From positions 62,001 through 126,000 of the forward strand of contig CAWGOJ010000025.1 of the NCBI GenBank assembly GCA_963824195.1: a stretch of DNA of 64,000 nucleotides. The letters run 5' to 3'. The notes beneath the pieces are model-generated. The model saw only the letters and a program-made list of their open reading frames with translations. It was not told the DNA's origin and did no database searches. This stretch comes from Bog-473 sp963824195. GTDB lineage: Bacteria; Actinomycetota; Acidimicrobiia; Acidimicrobiales; RAAP-2. Every line of letters starts with the position of its first letter. Position 1 is the stretch's first letter. Both the position numbers and the translations under genes were made by a program. Below, piece after piece: positions 24,953-34,245 of this stretch.

Positions 24953-26161
24953 ATGGGAAGGCTGCAATCCTGGTTCTCCTCGGCGCGGCGCTCCCCCGTG
25001 TTCTGGGCCCTTTCGACCGTGGTGGTGCTGGCCCTGGTCACCGGTGGCGTCGTGCTGGGCACCCGCAGCACCTCACCGCCGGCCCCCACCACGTCCACCT
25101 CGACGCGCGCCGTGGCGCTCGGCGACTCCGTCCCTTACGGCCACGGGATCCACAACCCGTACCTGACGCCCCAGGTGGGCCTCCCGGCGAGTTGGGTGTC
25201 GCAGGGCCCATCGATGGAGGCCTACCCGAGCGAGGTGGCACACGACCTCGGTCTCACGATGTCGGTGCGGGCCACCAACTGCACCCTGACAGGTGACCAG
25301 CTGGCGATCAGCGGGGCCGTGGCGGACCCGGCGGACAACACCACCCGGGACGGGCAGTGTCCCGTCCCGGCCCGACAGGCGCGCAACCTCGGTGACGAGG
25401 TGGCGGCGGCGGACCTGGCCCGGCACCCGGCCCGCCTGGTCCTACTGCAGGACGGGGCCGACGACATCGACTTCGCCGCCTGCCTGGAGTACGAGCTGGC
25501 CCGCGCTCTCGGGACCAACCTCGGCATCGGGACGTCCTGCGTGGACAACGGGACGGTCACGCCGCAGCTCGCTGCGCACCTCGCCGACGTACGGACAAGC
25601 CTCACCCAGGCCATCGAGTCCATCGCGCCGCATGCAGCCACCATCGCCGTGCTCGACTACTACCAGCCCATTCCGAGCCCCTCGCAGATCGCCGACGACA
25701 CGGCGGCGTCCGGCCTGCACACCAACCTCGTCTGCACCGGCCTCAAGGGCAACGCGGCGGCCACCTATGCCGCCGCGCAGGTGGTGCTGGGGGCGCTGAA
25801 CAGGTCGATCGCCGGCGCCGTGGCCGACGCGCGGGCGGACCACGTCTCCAACATCAGCCTGGTCGACCTCTCCACGGCGGTGGCCGGGCACGGGGTCTGC
25901 ACGGCAGACCCGTGGATCTTCTCGGGTGAGCCGGTGCCCGACACCACGCTGGCCGCGGACGCCGGCGACGTGCTGGCCGCCAAGGCGTGCACCGGCACCG
26001 ACTCCATCCACTCGTCTGCGGACTGCGCTTCGCTCGTCACGAGGGCGGACGAAGCAGAGAAGAACCTCCAGGGGTACGTCTGGCGGGCCGCCCACCCGAA
26101 CGCGGCGGGACAGCACGCCATCGCCGCGCTGGTGGAGCGCCAGCTGCGCGGCCGGGTCTAG
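24953..26161 (+). CDS. Secreted SGNH/GDSL-type hydrolase
   Basis: The product is 402 residues. A hydrophobic segment at about 16-36 ('FWALSTVVVLALVTGGVVLG') followed by a Pro/Thr/Ser linker predicts export or an N-terminal anchor. Block I is 'ALGDSVPYG' (nucleophile Ser) and block V is 'AAHPN' (catalytic His). The usual Asp three residues before that His is replaced by Arg, as in some SGNH esterases that use a dyad. Paired cysteines suggest disulfides. Substrate is unknown; lipid or sugar-ester hydrolysis is likely. It is convergent with trpA, sharing a CTAG. Confidence 0.8.
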   Translation: MGRLQSWFSSARRSPVFWALSTVVVLALVTGGVVLGTRSTSPPAPTTSTSTRAVALGDSVPYGHGIHNPYLTPQVGLPASWVSQGPSMEAYPSEVAHDLGLTMSVRATNCTLTGDQLAISGAVADPADNTTRDGQCPVPARQARNLGDEVAAADLARHPARLVLLQDGADDIDFAACLEYELARALGTNLGIGTSCVDNGTVTPQLAAHLADVRTSLTQAIESIAPHAATIAVLDYYQPIPSPSQIADDTAASGLHTNLVCTGLKGNAAATYAAAQVVLGALNRSIAGAVADARADHVSNISLVDLSTAVAGHGVCTADPWIFSGEPVPDTTLAADAGDVLAAKACTGTDSIHSSADCASLVTRADEAEKNLQGYVWRAAHPNAAGQHAIAALVERQLRGRV

Positions 26162-26928
26162 TCGATCGCCTCCCGGAGCGACCCGACGAACGCGGCCGCT
26201 CCGTCGGGGCCCTCGCCCTCGAGCAGTCGGCGGACGAGGGCCGACCCGACGACCACGCCGTCCGCCACCTCGCACACCTCCGCCGCCTGGGCGGGCGTGG
26301 ACACGCCGACCCCCACGCACACCGGCATGTCGCTGCAGCGCCGGATGCGCTCGACGACCTTCGCCACGTCGGAGCCGAGGTCGCCGCGCTCTCCGGTCAC
26401 CCCCATGCGCGCCACGGCGTAGACGAAGCCGCGCGCCCGCGCGCAGATCCGCTCCACCCGCTCGGGCGGGCTGGAGGGCGCCACCAGCAGGACCGTGCCG
26501 ACACCCGCCGCGTCCGCCTCCGTCGCCCATGGGCCGATCTCCTCGATGGGCAGGTCCGGGATGATGGCCCCGCTCACGCCGGCGGCCGCCAGCGAGCGTG
26601 CCATGCGCTTGTGCCCCGCCCGGAAGACGATGTTGTAGTACGTCATCATGGCGATCGGGACCGGCGCCTCGGCCCCGGCGATGCCATCGAGCACCTCCTG
26701 GGGCACCGTGCCCCGCGTGAGCGCGCGCAGCCCAGCCTCCTGAATGACCGGCCCGTCGATGATGGGGTCCGAGAACGGGATGCCGACCTCGACCGCGTCT
26801 GCGCCGGCGGCCACCACGGCGGCCAACGTCTGCGGCCAGTCGTCGGTCATGCCGCCCATGAGGTACGGAATCAGCAGCTTTCGCCCAGCCTCGCGCCGGG
26901 CCCGCAGCTCCTTCTCGAGGTCAGGCAT
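26158..26928 (-). CDS. trpA: Tryptophan synthase alpha subunit
   Basis: This 256-residue TIM barrel cleaves indole-3-glycerol phosphate to indole. The catalytic Glu is in 'VEVGIPFSDP' and the Asp in 'IIDGP'; 'MTYYN' and 'PDLPIEE' are also conserved. ATG 26928 is chosen because the conserved 'LEKELRARREAGRKLL' starts there and it overlaps the trpB stop by eight bases. It ends the trpCFBA operon and its TAG shares four bases with the convergent SGNH gene. Confidence 0.95.
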   Translation of the reverse strand: MPDLEKELRARREAGRKLLIPYLMGGMTDDWPQTLAAVVAAGADAVEVGIPFSDPIIDGPVIQEAGLRALTRGTVPQEVLDGIAGAEAPVPIAMMTYYNIVFRAGHKRMARSLAAAGVSGAIIPDLPIEEIGPWATEADAAGVGTVLLVAPSSPPERVERICARARGFVYAVARMGVTGERGDLGSDVAKVVERIRRCSDMPVCVGVGVSTPAQAAEVCEVADGVVVGSALVRRLLEGEGPDGAAAFVGSLREAID

Positions 26929-28114
26929 CGCCCGCCCGCCCGAAGATCTCGCGCACCTGGGCCACGTCCTTGTCCCCCCGGCCCGAGAGCGTGATGAGGA
27001 CCGTCGACCCGGCGGGCAACGTGTCGGTGCCGGCGGTCCGCGCCACCCACGCCACCGCGTGCGCCGACTCGAGGGCGGGGATGATCCCCTCGGTGTGGCT
27101 GAGGAGGCGGAAGGCCTCGAGGACCTCGGCGTCGTCGGCCGTCGAGTACTCGGCCCGCCCGATCGCCGCCAGGTGGGCATGCTCGGGCCCGAGCCCCGGG
27201 TAGTCCAGACCGGCCGAAATGGACTCCGCCTCCTGGATCTGACCCGCCTCGTCCTGGAGCAGCCGGGAGTGCATGCCGTGCAGCACCCCCGGGATCCCGT
27301 TGGTGATGGCGGCGCCCCCGGCCGCCTCCACGCCCACCAGTCTCGCCTGCGTGTCCACGAAGCCGGCGAACGTCCCCGCCGCGTTGGATCCGCCGCCGAT
27401 GCACGCGACCACCACATCGGGGTCGCCACCGCCGAGCACATCGCGGCACTGCTCGCGCGCCTCCTCCCCCACCACGCTCTGCAGCTGGCGCACCATGTAG
27501 GGGAACGGGTGCGGCCCCATGACCGATCCGAGGCAGTAGTGCGTGGTCTCCACGGTCGCCACCCACTCCCGCATCGCCTCGTTCACGGCGTCTTTGAGCG
27601 TGCGGCTGCCCGACGTGACCGTCCGGACTTCCGCGCCGAGCAGCTCCATGCGGAAGACGTTGAGCTCCTGGCGTTTCGTGTCGACCTCGCCCATGAAGAC
27701 AGTGCACTCCAGGCCGAAGAGAGCGGCGGCCGTGGCCGAGGCCACGCCGTGCTGGCCCGCCCCCGTCTCGGCGATCATGCGCGTCTTGTCCATCCGCTTC
27801 GTGAGCAGCGCCTGGCCGACGACGTTGTTGAGCTTGTGCGAGCCCGTGTGGGCCAGGTCCTCCCGCTTCAGCAGGACCCGCACTCCGAGCCGCTCCGACA
27901 GGCGCGTGCACTCGGTGACGGGGGTCGGCCGGCCGCCGTAGTGGCGCAGCAGCCCGTCGAGCTCGGAACGGAAGGCCGGGTCCGCCCAGGCGTCGTCGAA
28001 GCACTTCTCCAGCTCGAGGCAGGCGGGCATCAGCGACTCGGGGACGAAGCGGCCCCCGAACTCGCCGAACCGGCCATCAGGGCCCGGCCGGGCCATCAGG
28101 CTGTCGCCGCTCAT
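26921..28114 (-). CDS. trpB: Tryptophan synthase beta subunit
   Basis: This 397-residue PLP enzyme joins indole and serine. The PLP lysine is in 'HTGSHKLNN', the phosphate loop is 'GGGSNAAG' and the conserved Glu lies in 'AETGAGQHG'. It forms the alpha-beta complex with TrpA. The start overlaps the trpF stop by four bases. Confidence 0.96.
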   Translation of the reverse strand: MSGDSLMARPGPDGRFGEFGGRFVPESLMPACLELEKCFDDAWADPAFRSELDGLLRHYGGRPTPVTECTRLSERLGVRVLLKREDLAHTGSHKLNNVVGQALLTKRMDKTRMIAETGAGQHGVASATAAALFGLECTVFMGEVDTKRQELNVFRMELLGAEVRTVTSGSRTLKDAVNEAMREWVATVETTHYCLGSVMGPHPFPYMVRQLQSVVGEEAREQCRDVLGGGDPDVVVACIGGGSNAAGTFAGFVDTQARLVGVEAAGGAAITNGIPGVLHGMHSRLLQDEAGQIQEAESISAGLDYPGLGPEHAHLAAIGRAEYSTADDAEVLEAFRLLSHTEGIIPALESAHAVAWVARTAGTDTLPAGSTVLITLSGRGDKDVAQVREIFGRAGDA

Positions 28115-28794
28115 CCGTCCCTCCAGTCGTAGGGCTCTTCGGCCGCGGGGTCGAGAAGTGGATCGCGCGTCGTCGCCTCGGCCTCGGCTTGCCGTGCGTT
28201 GACGATGAAGGCGCGCACGAGCAAGGGGTCCTTGCGCCCGGGCGCGGACTCGACGCCGGTGGACACGTCGACCCCGGCGGGCCGCAGGTTCGCCACCGCC
28301 TGGGCGACATTGCCGGGGGTCAGGCCCCCGGAGACGATGAGGCGGTGGGGGTCGGCCACCCCCTCGGCCAGCCTCCAGTCGAAGACCTGACCCGACCCCG
28401 GATTGTCACCGTCGACGAGGAGGTACTCGGCGCCGAACTCCTCGAAGCGGGCGATGGCGCGCTCCCCCGCCCGGAAGGCCTTGATCACCGTGGGCACGCG
28501 GGCACGCACCCACTGGGTCGCCTCAGCCGTCTCCTGGCCGTGCAGCTGCGCCGCGCCGAGCCCCGCCAGGCGCACGGCCTCGACGACGCGCTGGGGGGCC
28601 TCGTTGCGGAAGACGCCGACGGTCAGCACGTGCTCGGGCAGCCGCTTCGCGATGTCGCCGGCGAGCTGCACGGAGACCTGCCGCGGCGAGGGCGCGAAGA
28701 TGAACCCCACCGCCGAGGCCCCGAGGCTGACCGCCAGCAGGGCGTCGGCTTCCGATGTGACGCCGCAGATCTTGACGAACAAGCCCTCGCTCAT
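28111..28794 (-). CDS. trpF: Phosphoribosylanthranilate isomerase
   Basis: This 227-residue TIM-barrel enzyme is of normal size. The catalytic Cys is in 'VKICGVTS' and the Asp in 'FDWRLAEG'; the phosphate loop 'SGGLTPGNV' is present. It catalyses the Amadori rearrangement before TrpC. It overlaps trpC and trpB by four bases each. About 20 extra acidic residues at the C-terminus ('DPAAEEPYDWRDG') look dispensable. Confidence 0.94.
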   Translation of the reverse strand: MSEGLFVKICGVTSEADALLAVSLGASAVGFIFAPSPRQVSVQLAGDIAKRLPEHVLTVGVFRNEAPQRVVEAVRLAGLGAAQLHGQETAEATQWVRARVPTVIKAFRAGERAIARFEEFGAEYLLVDGDNPGSGQVFDWRLAEGVADPHRLIVSGGLTPGNVAQAVANLRPAGVDVSTGVESAPGRKDPLLVRAFIVNARQAEAEATTRDPLLDPAAEEPYDWRDG

Positions 28795-29579
28795 CGTGTC
28801 CCAACGGGATACCCGACCAGCTCCCGCAGCTGTGCCACACGGTCACCGGCCCGGACCAGCGTCTCACCGACAAGGATGGCGTCGTACCCGGCCTCGGCCA
28901 GTCGGCGGGCGTCGGCGGCGTCCCTGATGCCCGACTCGGCCACGGCGGTCACGCCGGGCGGGATGCGCCCCGCCAGGGCGCAGGCGCGCTCGTGATCGAC
29001 CCTGAAGGTCCGCAGGTCGCGCTGGTTGACGCCGACCAGCTGGGAGCCGGCGTGCAGGGCCCGGTCGAGCTCCTCCTCGTCGTGCACCTCGACGAGGGCC
29101 GCCAGACCGAGCTGGTCGGCCAGGGCCGCGCACCCGCGCAGCTCACCGTCGTCGAGCGCGGCAACGATCAGGAGCACCGCGTCAGCGCCCATGAGCCGGG
29201 CGTCGGCGACGTCCGCCTCCTGCACGGTGAAGTCCTTGCGCAGGACGGGCAGGCCCGAGGCCTGGCGCGCCGACGCCAGGTCCCCGGCCGACCCACCGAA
29301 GAAGTCGGCGTCGGTCAGCACGGACAGGCAGGCCGCGCCCCCGGCGACGTATTGCTTGGCCACCAGGTCGGGTTGGAGACCGGGGTCGAGATCACCCTTG
29401 GACGGGGAACGCCGCTTGATCTCGGCGATGCACGAGAGCCCCCCACCCTTCAACACGCCGGTGAAGTCGCGTGGCGATGGCGTGGCCGCCGCCCGTTCGA
29501 CCAGCTCACCGAGCGGGCGGCCGTCGCCCGCGGCGCGGGCGCGGTGCCACGAGAGGATGTCCGCCAGGTACGAGGGCAT
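28791..29579 (-). CDS. trpC: Indole-3-glycerol-phosphate synthase
   Basis: This 262-residue TIM barrel has 'IAEIKRRSPSKGD', 'VLRKDF' (catalytic Lys) and 'GVNQRDLRTF', and ends with 'AVAESGI' and 'LVGETLVRA' phosphate-binding loops. It is first in the trpCFBA operon. The start is ATG 29579. No leader peptide or attenuator is evident in the 76 bases between it and the upstream MFS gene. Confidence 0.95.
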   Translation of the reverse strand: MPSYLADILSWHRARAAGDGRPLGELVERAAATPSPRDFTGVLKGGGLSCIAEIKRRSPSKGDLDPGLQPDLVAKQYVAGGAACLSVLTDADFFGGSAGDLASARQASGLPVLRKDFTVQEADVADARLMGADAVLLIVAALDDGELRGCAALADQLGLAALVEVHDEEELDRALHAGSQLVGVNQRDLRTFRVDHERACALAGRIPPGVTAVAESGIRDAADARRLAEAGYDAILVGETLVRAGDRVAQLRELVGYPVGTR

Positions 29580-29655
29580 GACGCCTCAGCGTAGCGGCGC
29601 GCCCTTTCGCCGCCGACCCACTCTCCTGCTCAGGGCCGGTTCCCGAGCGCCGCGC

Positions 29656-31731
29656 TCAGTCCACTCCGGCCCCGGCGGTCGCCGCAGCCGGAGTGTGCGC
29701 CATGGCGTCGGCCACCATGCGCTCGTCGTCGGCCAGGAGGGCGTGAGCGAGCTCCTTCACCATCTCGATGATCTCGGGGTACTCCTCGGGGTTCCACCCC
29801 TCGAGCAGCTCGGTGAGGCCGTTGCGCCGGGCCTCGGTCAGCTTCTCGAGCGCGGTCGAGCCTGCCGTCGTGAGGTGGAGGTCGCACTGGGCGCCCTGGC
29901 GCCGCTCCTCGATCATGCCGGCGGACACCAGCCCGTCGACGCCTGGCTGGATCACCTCCGGGTCCACCTTCAGGCGCTCCGCGACCTCGGTTACGTTGGC
30001 CGCCGGCTGGTCGGCCAGCCGGTAGAGCAGCCAGCACGACCGGGGCGGCAGGTCGATGCCCGCCCGTTGCGCCAGCGTCCGGTACAGCTCCGTCCGGTTC
30101 TCCCGGGCCGACACCCGCTCCAGCGCCAGCTGGATCTCCTGGAGCGACGAGCGGTGCTGCGGCGCCCCCTGCACCTCGGCGAGATCCACGGTCTGCACCG
30201 TCTTGCGCAGCTCCACCTCGGGCAGCAGGAAGCTCAGCAGGAAGGCGACGAAGGAGATCGGCACCGCGATCAGGAACACCGTCTGCACTGAATGCGTGAC
30301 CGCGTCGATGTACTTGGTGTAGAAGAGCAGGCCCAACGCGGTCGACTTGAGCTTGGCGAGGAGCGCCGGATTGAGCGTCTGCGGGTTGAAGTTCTTGAGC
30401 AAGGCGGCCGGGGCCTTCGCCAGCGTCGCTGCCAGCGCGCGGGTGAAGACGATCGTGTAGATGGCCCCGAAGACGGCCGCGCCGAAGGACCCCCCGATCA
30501 TCCGGAAGAAAGTGGCGCTGCTCGTGGCCACGCCGAGGTCCTCGTAGGAGACCGCGTTCTGCACCGCGACGACCAGGACCTGCATGATCAGGCCCAGGCC
30601 CACGCCGAAGACGAACATGTAGCCGGCCAGCACCCAGGCATTCGTCGACGCGTCAATGAGCGACAGCAGGTACGCGCCCACCGTCATCAACGCGGTGCCG
30701 AGGATGGGGAAAATCTTGTAGCGGCCCCAGCGGGTCACGAGCCGGCCCGAGATGACGGATGCGCCGAGCATCCCGAGCATGAGCGGCAGGAGTCGCAGGC
30801 CCGACGCCGTCGGGCTGACGCCTTTCACGTTCTGCAGGAACAGGGGGAGGAACGTGAGCGCTCCGAACATGGCAAACCCCATGACGAAGCCGATGGAGCT
30901 GGCCGCGCTGAAGACCCGGATCCCGAAGAGCTTCAGCGGTATCACGGGCTCGGCCGCCCCGCGCTCCGCGAAGACGAAGGCCACCGCGAGGACGACGCCG
31001 ACGATGGCGCAGGCGATGCTCGGGAGAGACGCCCACGCCCATGAGATCCCGCCCAGGCTGGCAAAGAGTATGAGCGACGTCGCCGAGCCGGCGAGCAGCA
31101 GCGTCCCGGCATAGTCGATGGCATGCCGGACCCGGCGCAGGTGACCGGGGAGCACCGCGCCGGTCACGAACAGGGCCAAGATCCCGAGCGGCAGGTTGAT
31201 GTAGAAGACCCAGCGCCAGGTCAGGTAGGTCACGCACAGTCCGCCGATCAGCGGCCCGATCACCGTGGCCACGGCGAACATGGCGCCGAAGAGCCCCATG
31301 TAACGGCCGCGGTCGCGGGGCGACACGACGTCGCCGATGATCGTCTGCGCGCCGACCATCAGCCCGCCGCCGCCCAGGCCCTGCAAGGCCCGGAAGGCGA
31401 TCAGCTCGGTCATGGTGTGGCTGAACCCCGACAGCGCGGACCCGATGACGAAGATCACGATCGCCGCCTGGAAGAAGGCTTTGCGCCCGTACTGGTCGCC
31501 CAGCTTCCCCCACAGCGGTGTCGACACCGTCGAAGCCAGCAGGTAGGCGGTGACCACCCAGGCCAGGTGCGAGCCCCCGTGCAGGTCTCCCACGATGGTG
31601 GGCAGCGCGGTCGAGACGATCGTCTGGTCGAGGGCGGCCAGCAGCATCCCCAACAGCAGGGCACCGAGGATCAGCCAGAGCCGACGCTTGGTGATGTTCT
31701 CGCCGATGGGGGGTGCTGCGACGGCGCTCAC
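29656..31731 (-). CDS. 14-helix MFS exporter fused to a MarR-like regulator domain
   Basis: Start GTG 31731 is chosen for the GGGGGAGG ribosome site just upstream; an in-frame ATG at 31854 would add 41 atypical residues. The 691-residue protein has a DHA2-type drug:H+ antiporter: 'DQTIVSTALPTIVGDL' in helix 1, loop 'GKLGDQYGRK' and motif C-like 'VIGPLIGG'. About residues 545-691 form a cytoplasmic winged-helix domain ('NVTEVAERLKVDPEVIQPGV', 'LVSAGMIEERRQG') like MarR. The fusion could sense a drug and regulate or gate efflux. It lies upstream of trpC on the same strand, possibly unrelated. Confidence 0.85.
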   Translation of the reverse strand: MSAVAAPPIGENITKRRLWLILGALLLGMLLAALDQTIVSTALPTIVGDLHGGSHLAWVVTAYLLASTVSTPLWGKLGDQYGRKAFFQAAIVIFVIGSALSGFSHTMTELIAFRALQGLGGGGLMVGAQTIIGDVVSPRDRGRYMGLFGAMFAVATVIGPLIGGLCVTYLTWRWVFYINLPLGILALFVTGAVLPGHLRRVRHAIDYAGTLLLAGSATSLILFASLGGISWAWASLPSIACAIVGVVLAVAFVFAERGAAEPVIPLKLFGIRVFSAASSIGFVMGFAMFGALTFLPLFLQNVKGVSPTASGLRLLPLMLGMLGASVISGRLVTRWGRYKIFPILGTALMTVGAYLLSLIDASTNAWVLAGYMFVFGVGLGLIMQVLVVAVQNAVSYEDLGVATSSATFFRMIGGSFGAAVFGAIYTIVFTRALAATLAKAPAALLKNFNPQTLNPALLAKLKSTALGLLFYTKYIDAVTHSVQTVFLIAVPISFVAFLLSFLLPEVELRKTVQTVDLAEVQGAPQHRSSLQEIQLALERVSARENRTELYRTLAQRAGIDLPPRSCWLLYRLADQPAANVTEVAERLKVDPEVIQPGVDGLVSAGMIEERRQGAQCDLHLTTAGSTALEKLTEARRNGLTELLEGWNPEEYPEIIEMVKELAHALLADDERMVADAMAHTPAAATAGAGVD

Positions 31732-31950
31732 ACCCACCTCCCCCACCTCGGCCACGATCGGCTCAGAGTAGGAACGTCCTGCTCCAAATGCAACCACGGC
31801 GGTCCGCCGCCCCCTGCCGCCGGGCCGCTGACGGCGGGTGCAGCCTGACCGCATCCGGACCCGTCGCCACCCGCGCTACGGTCCCCGCGGCGGATGCCGC
31901 CCGTCGCTCGGCGGCGAGCACGAAGTCAGACGGAGGAAGGTCAAGAGCCC

Positions 31951-32937
31951 ATGCGAACTCGCCTCACCGAGCTGCTCGGGATCGAGCACCCCGTCATGCT
32001 GGCCGGCATGGGGGGTGTGTCCTACTCCGCGCTGGCGGCCGCCGTCTCGGCCGCCGGTGGCTTCGGGTGCCTCGGCGCGTCCACCATGGGCGACGAGAAG
32101 ATGGCGGAGGAGATCGCCGCCGTGCGGCGGGCCACCGACAAGCCCTTCGGGGTCGATCTCCTCACGGCCATGCCCGGCGGCATGACCGAGCAGGTCACGA
32201 TGATCATCGAGGGCGGCGCCTCGGCCTTCGTGGCCGGGCTGGGCGTCCCGACCGAAGTGGTCGACCTCTGCCATCGCCACGACGTGATCGTCGTCAGCAT
32301 GTGCGGGAAGGTCGAGCACGCGGTGCGCGCCGTCGAGGCCGGCTGTGACCTCGTTGTGGCGCAGGGCACCGAGGCCGGAGGCCACACGGGCCAGGTGGCG
32401 TCCCTGCCGCTCGTGCCCCAGATCGTCGATGCGGTCGGCCAGACGGTGCCGGTGGTGGCCGCCGGCGGCATCTTCGACGGCCGCGGCCTGGCCGCCGCGC
32501 TGGCGCTCGGCGCCGACGGCATCTGGGTGGGCACCCGCTTCATCGCGACGCCCGAGGCGCGCGGCGTGCTCGGCTACAAGGAGAAGCTGCTGGCCAGTCG
32601 GGAGGATCAGACCACCGTGAGCCGCGCCTACTCGGGCAAGACGATGCGCGTCGTGCGGAACGAGTACACCGACTACTACGACGCGCACCCCGAAGAGGTG
32701 AAGAAATTCCCCGAGCAGCTGGGTGTCGCCTACGGGAACGGGACGATGCACCTCGGGGGCGACTCCTTCACCGATGGCGTCGACGTCGACAAGGAGTGCT
32801 ACCCCGCCGGCCAGGGCGTCGGCGCGATATCCGAGCTCGTGCCGGCCGGCGACCTCGTCCGCCGTTTCGTTGCCGAGGCCGAGGAGGTCCTCGACCGCCT
32901 GTCCGGCCTGGGCCACACGAGCGGGCGCGGCGGCTGA
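31951..32937 (+). CDS. Nitronate monooxygenase-type flavoprotein
   Basis: This 328-residue FMN TIM barrel of the NMO/2-nitropropane dioxygenase family has 'VMLAGMGGVSY', the catalytic His in 'AQGTEAGGHTGQ', and FMN phosphate loops 'AAGGI' and 'GTRFIATPEA'. It oxidises nitronates or acts as an enoyl reductase-like flavoenzyme; the sequence does not separate these. Start ATG 31951 has a GGAGGAAGG site slightly far upstream. An SDR gene follows 36 bases later. Confidence 0.85.
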   Translation: MRTRLTELLGIEHPVMLAGMGGVSYSALAAAVSAAGGFGCLGASTMGDEKMAEEIAAVRRATDKPFGVDLLTAMPGGMTEQVTMIIEGGASAFVAGLGVPTEVVDLCHRHDVIVVSMCGKVEHAVRAVEAGCDLVVAQGTEAGGHTGQVASLPLVPQIVDAVGQTVPVVAAGGIFDGRGLAAALALGADGIWVGTRFIATPEARGVLGYKEKLLASREDQTTVSRAYSGKTMRVVRNEYTDYYDAHPEEVKKFPEQLGVAYGNGTMHLGGDSFTDGVDVDKECYPAGQGVGAISELVPAGDLVRRFVAEAEEVLDRLSGLGHTSGRGG

Positions 32938-32973
32938 CGGCCGGCACGACCTGGGGTCTGCGGGAGCACCGCG

Positions 32974-33789
32974 ATGGGACCGTCCCCGCAGGCCCCGGTG
33001 GCGATCGTGACCGGTGCGAACCACGGCATCGGGGCGGCGACGGCCAAGGCGCTGGCGGCGCGGGGTACGGCGGTCCTCTGCGCCTACTTCCGGAACGACC
33101 GGCTGGGAGGCCTCGACGACCCCTCACTCCCCGCCGCCTACCGGGCGACCCGGATGGCCAGGGCCGATTTCGTAGTCGAGTCGATCCGGGCGTCAGGTGG
33201 CCGGGCCGCCGCCATGGAAGCGGACCTGTCCGACGCGGCCATGGTCACCGCCGTCTTCGATGCCGCCGAGAACGAACTCGGGCCGGTGCAGATCCTGGTC
33301 AACAACGCGTCGGGGTGGGTCGCGGACACCTTCGTACCCGCGGCGACCGACCGCTTTGGGCGCGCCCAGGCACCCCTCACCCCTCGCACCCTCGACCAGG
33401 TCCTCGCGATCGATGCCCGGGCGGCCGCATTGCTGATCGCCGAGTTCGCCCGCCGGCACGTGGCCCGGGGCGGTCAGTGGGGCCGCATCGTCGGACTCAC
33501 GTCGGGTGGGCCCGACGGCTTCCCCGAGGAGGTCTCCTACGGCGCGGCCAAGGCGGCCCAGGTCAGCTTCACGCTCAGCGCGGCCGCGGAGCTCGCGCGC
33601 TACGGCGTCACCGCCAACGTCGTCCACCCCCCGATCACCGACACGGGCTGGGTCAACCCGAGAACGGCCGCGACCGCACGGTCCGCAGGAAGCCGCGTGG
33701 CCACGCCGAGCCAGGTGGCCGAGGTGATCGCCTACCTGGCGTCCGACGCGTCGGCGCTCGTCACCGGGAACGTCATTCGCCTCCGCTGA
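32974..33789 (+). CDS. Short-chain dehydrogenase/reductase
   Basis: This 271-residue SDR has 'VTGANHGIG' for the cofactor, 'LVNNASGW' and an active-site Tyr/Lys in 'YGAAKAA'. The catalytic Ser lies in 'GLTSGG'. The 3' neighbour is a convergent thioesterase, with both stops in one palindrome. Size and motifs fit classical oxidoreductases; the substrate is unknown, although pairing with the NMO gene suggests a joint role in acyl or nitro-compound metabolism. Confidence 0.85.
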   Translation: MGPSPQAPVAIVTGANHGIGAATAKALAARGTAVLCAYFRNDRLGGLDDPSLPAAYRATRMARADFVVESIRASGGRAAAMEADLSDAAMVTAVFDAAENELGPVQILVNNASGWVADTFVPAATDRFGRAQAPLTPRTLDQVLAIDARAAALLIAEFARRHVARGGQWGRIVGLTSGGPDGFPEEVSYGAAKAAQVSFTLSAAAELARYGVTANVVHPPITDTGWVNPRTAATARSAGSRVATPSQVAEVIAYLASDASALVTGNVIRLR

Positions 33790-33801
33790 CCGGCGCGGTC
33801 A
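33787..33801. terminator. Stop-codon palindrome between convergent genes
   Basis: TGACCG-GCG-CGGTCA is a perfect 6-bp inverted repeat. Its first three bases are the stop of the SDR (33787-33789), and the complement of its last three is the stop of the thioesterase (33799-33801). It could serve as a minimal two-way terminator. Confidence 0.5.
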
Positions 33802-34245
33802 CGCGATGCGGTAGGTCTGGATCCCGTGCGCGAGAACCCTGCCCGACTCGTCGGACGCCGTGATCTCGGTGAAGACCAGCTCGCGGGCCCGGCGGACCGT
33901 CCGCGCTCCGCACAAGAGGTCGCCCCCTGCACTCGCCGCGACGTACTGCAGCGCCATGGAGACGGTCGAGGACCGCGTCCCACGCTCGAAGTCGTGGTTC
34001 GACCAGGCGGCCAGCGCGCCGGTGGTGTCGATCACGGCCCCGATGACACCGCCGTGATAGGTGGACCCGTCGTTGCTGAGCTCGACCCGGAACGGCAGGC
34101 GGGTCGCCACGTCATCAGGCTCGTAGCGCTGGACCTGCAGGCCGAGCCAGGCCAGGAACGGCGTCTGGACGAGGAGCCCGGGTATGGCGGCCCGCCGTCG
34201 CAGCTGTTGCTCCGCGGTGAGGCGTGCGGAGTCCGCGGTGCTCAC
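33799..34245 (-). CDS. Hotdog-fold thioesterase (PaaI-like)
   Basis: This 148-residue protein has the hotdog signature 'YHGGVIGAVIDTTG' and the beta-strand pattern of PaaI/YbgC-type acyl-CoA thioesterases. The conserved Asp follows the HGG turn. It hydrolyses acyl-CoA in the cytosol; chain preference is unknown. GTG 34245 overlaps the msrA stop by four bases, so the two are co-transcribed. Confidence 0.82.
   Translation of the reverse strand: MSTADSARLTAEQQLRRRAAIPGLLVQTPFLAWLGLQVQRYEPDDVATRLPFRVELSNDGSTYHGGVIGAVIDTTGALAAWSNHDFERGTRSSTVSMALQYVAASAGGDLLCGARTVRRARELVFTEITASDESGRVLAHGIQTYRIA

Noticed and set aside
30292..31848. Glu/His-rich plus-strand frames opposite the MFS gene
   Set aside because: Typical complement of membrane-helix codons; no start signals or domains.
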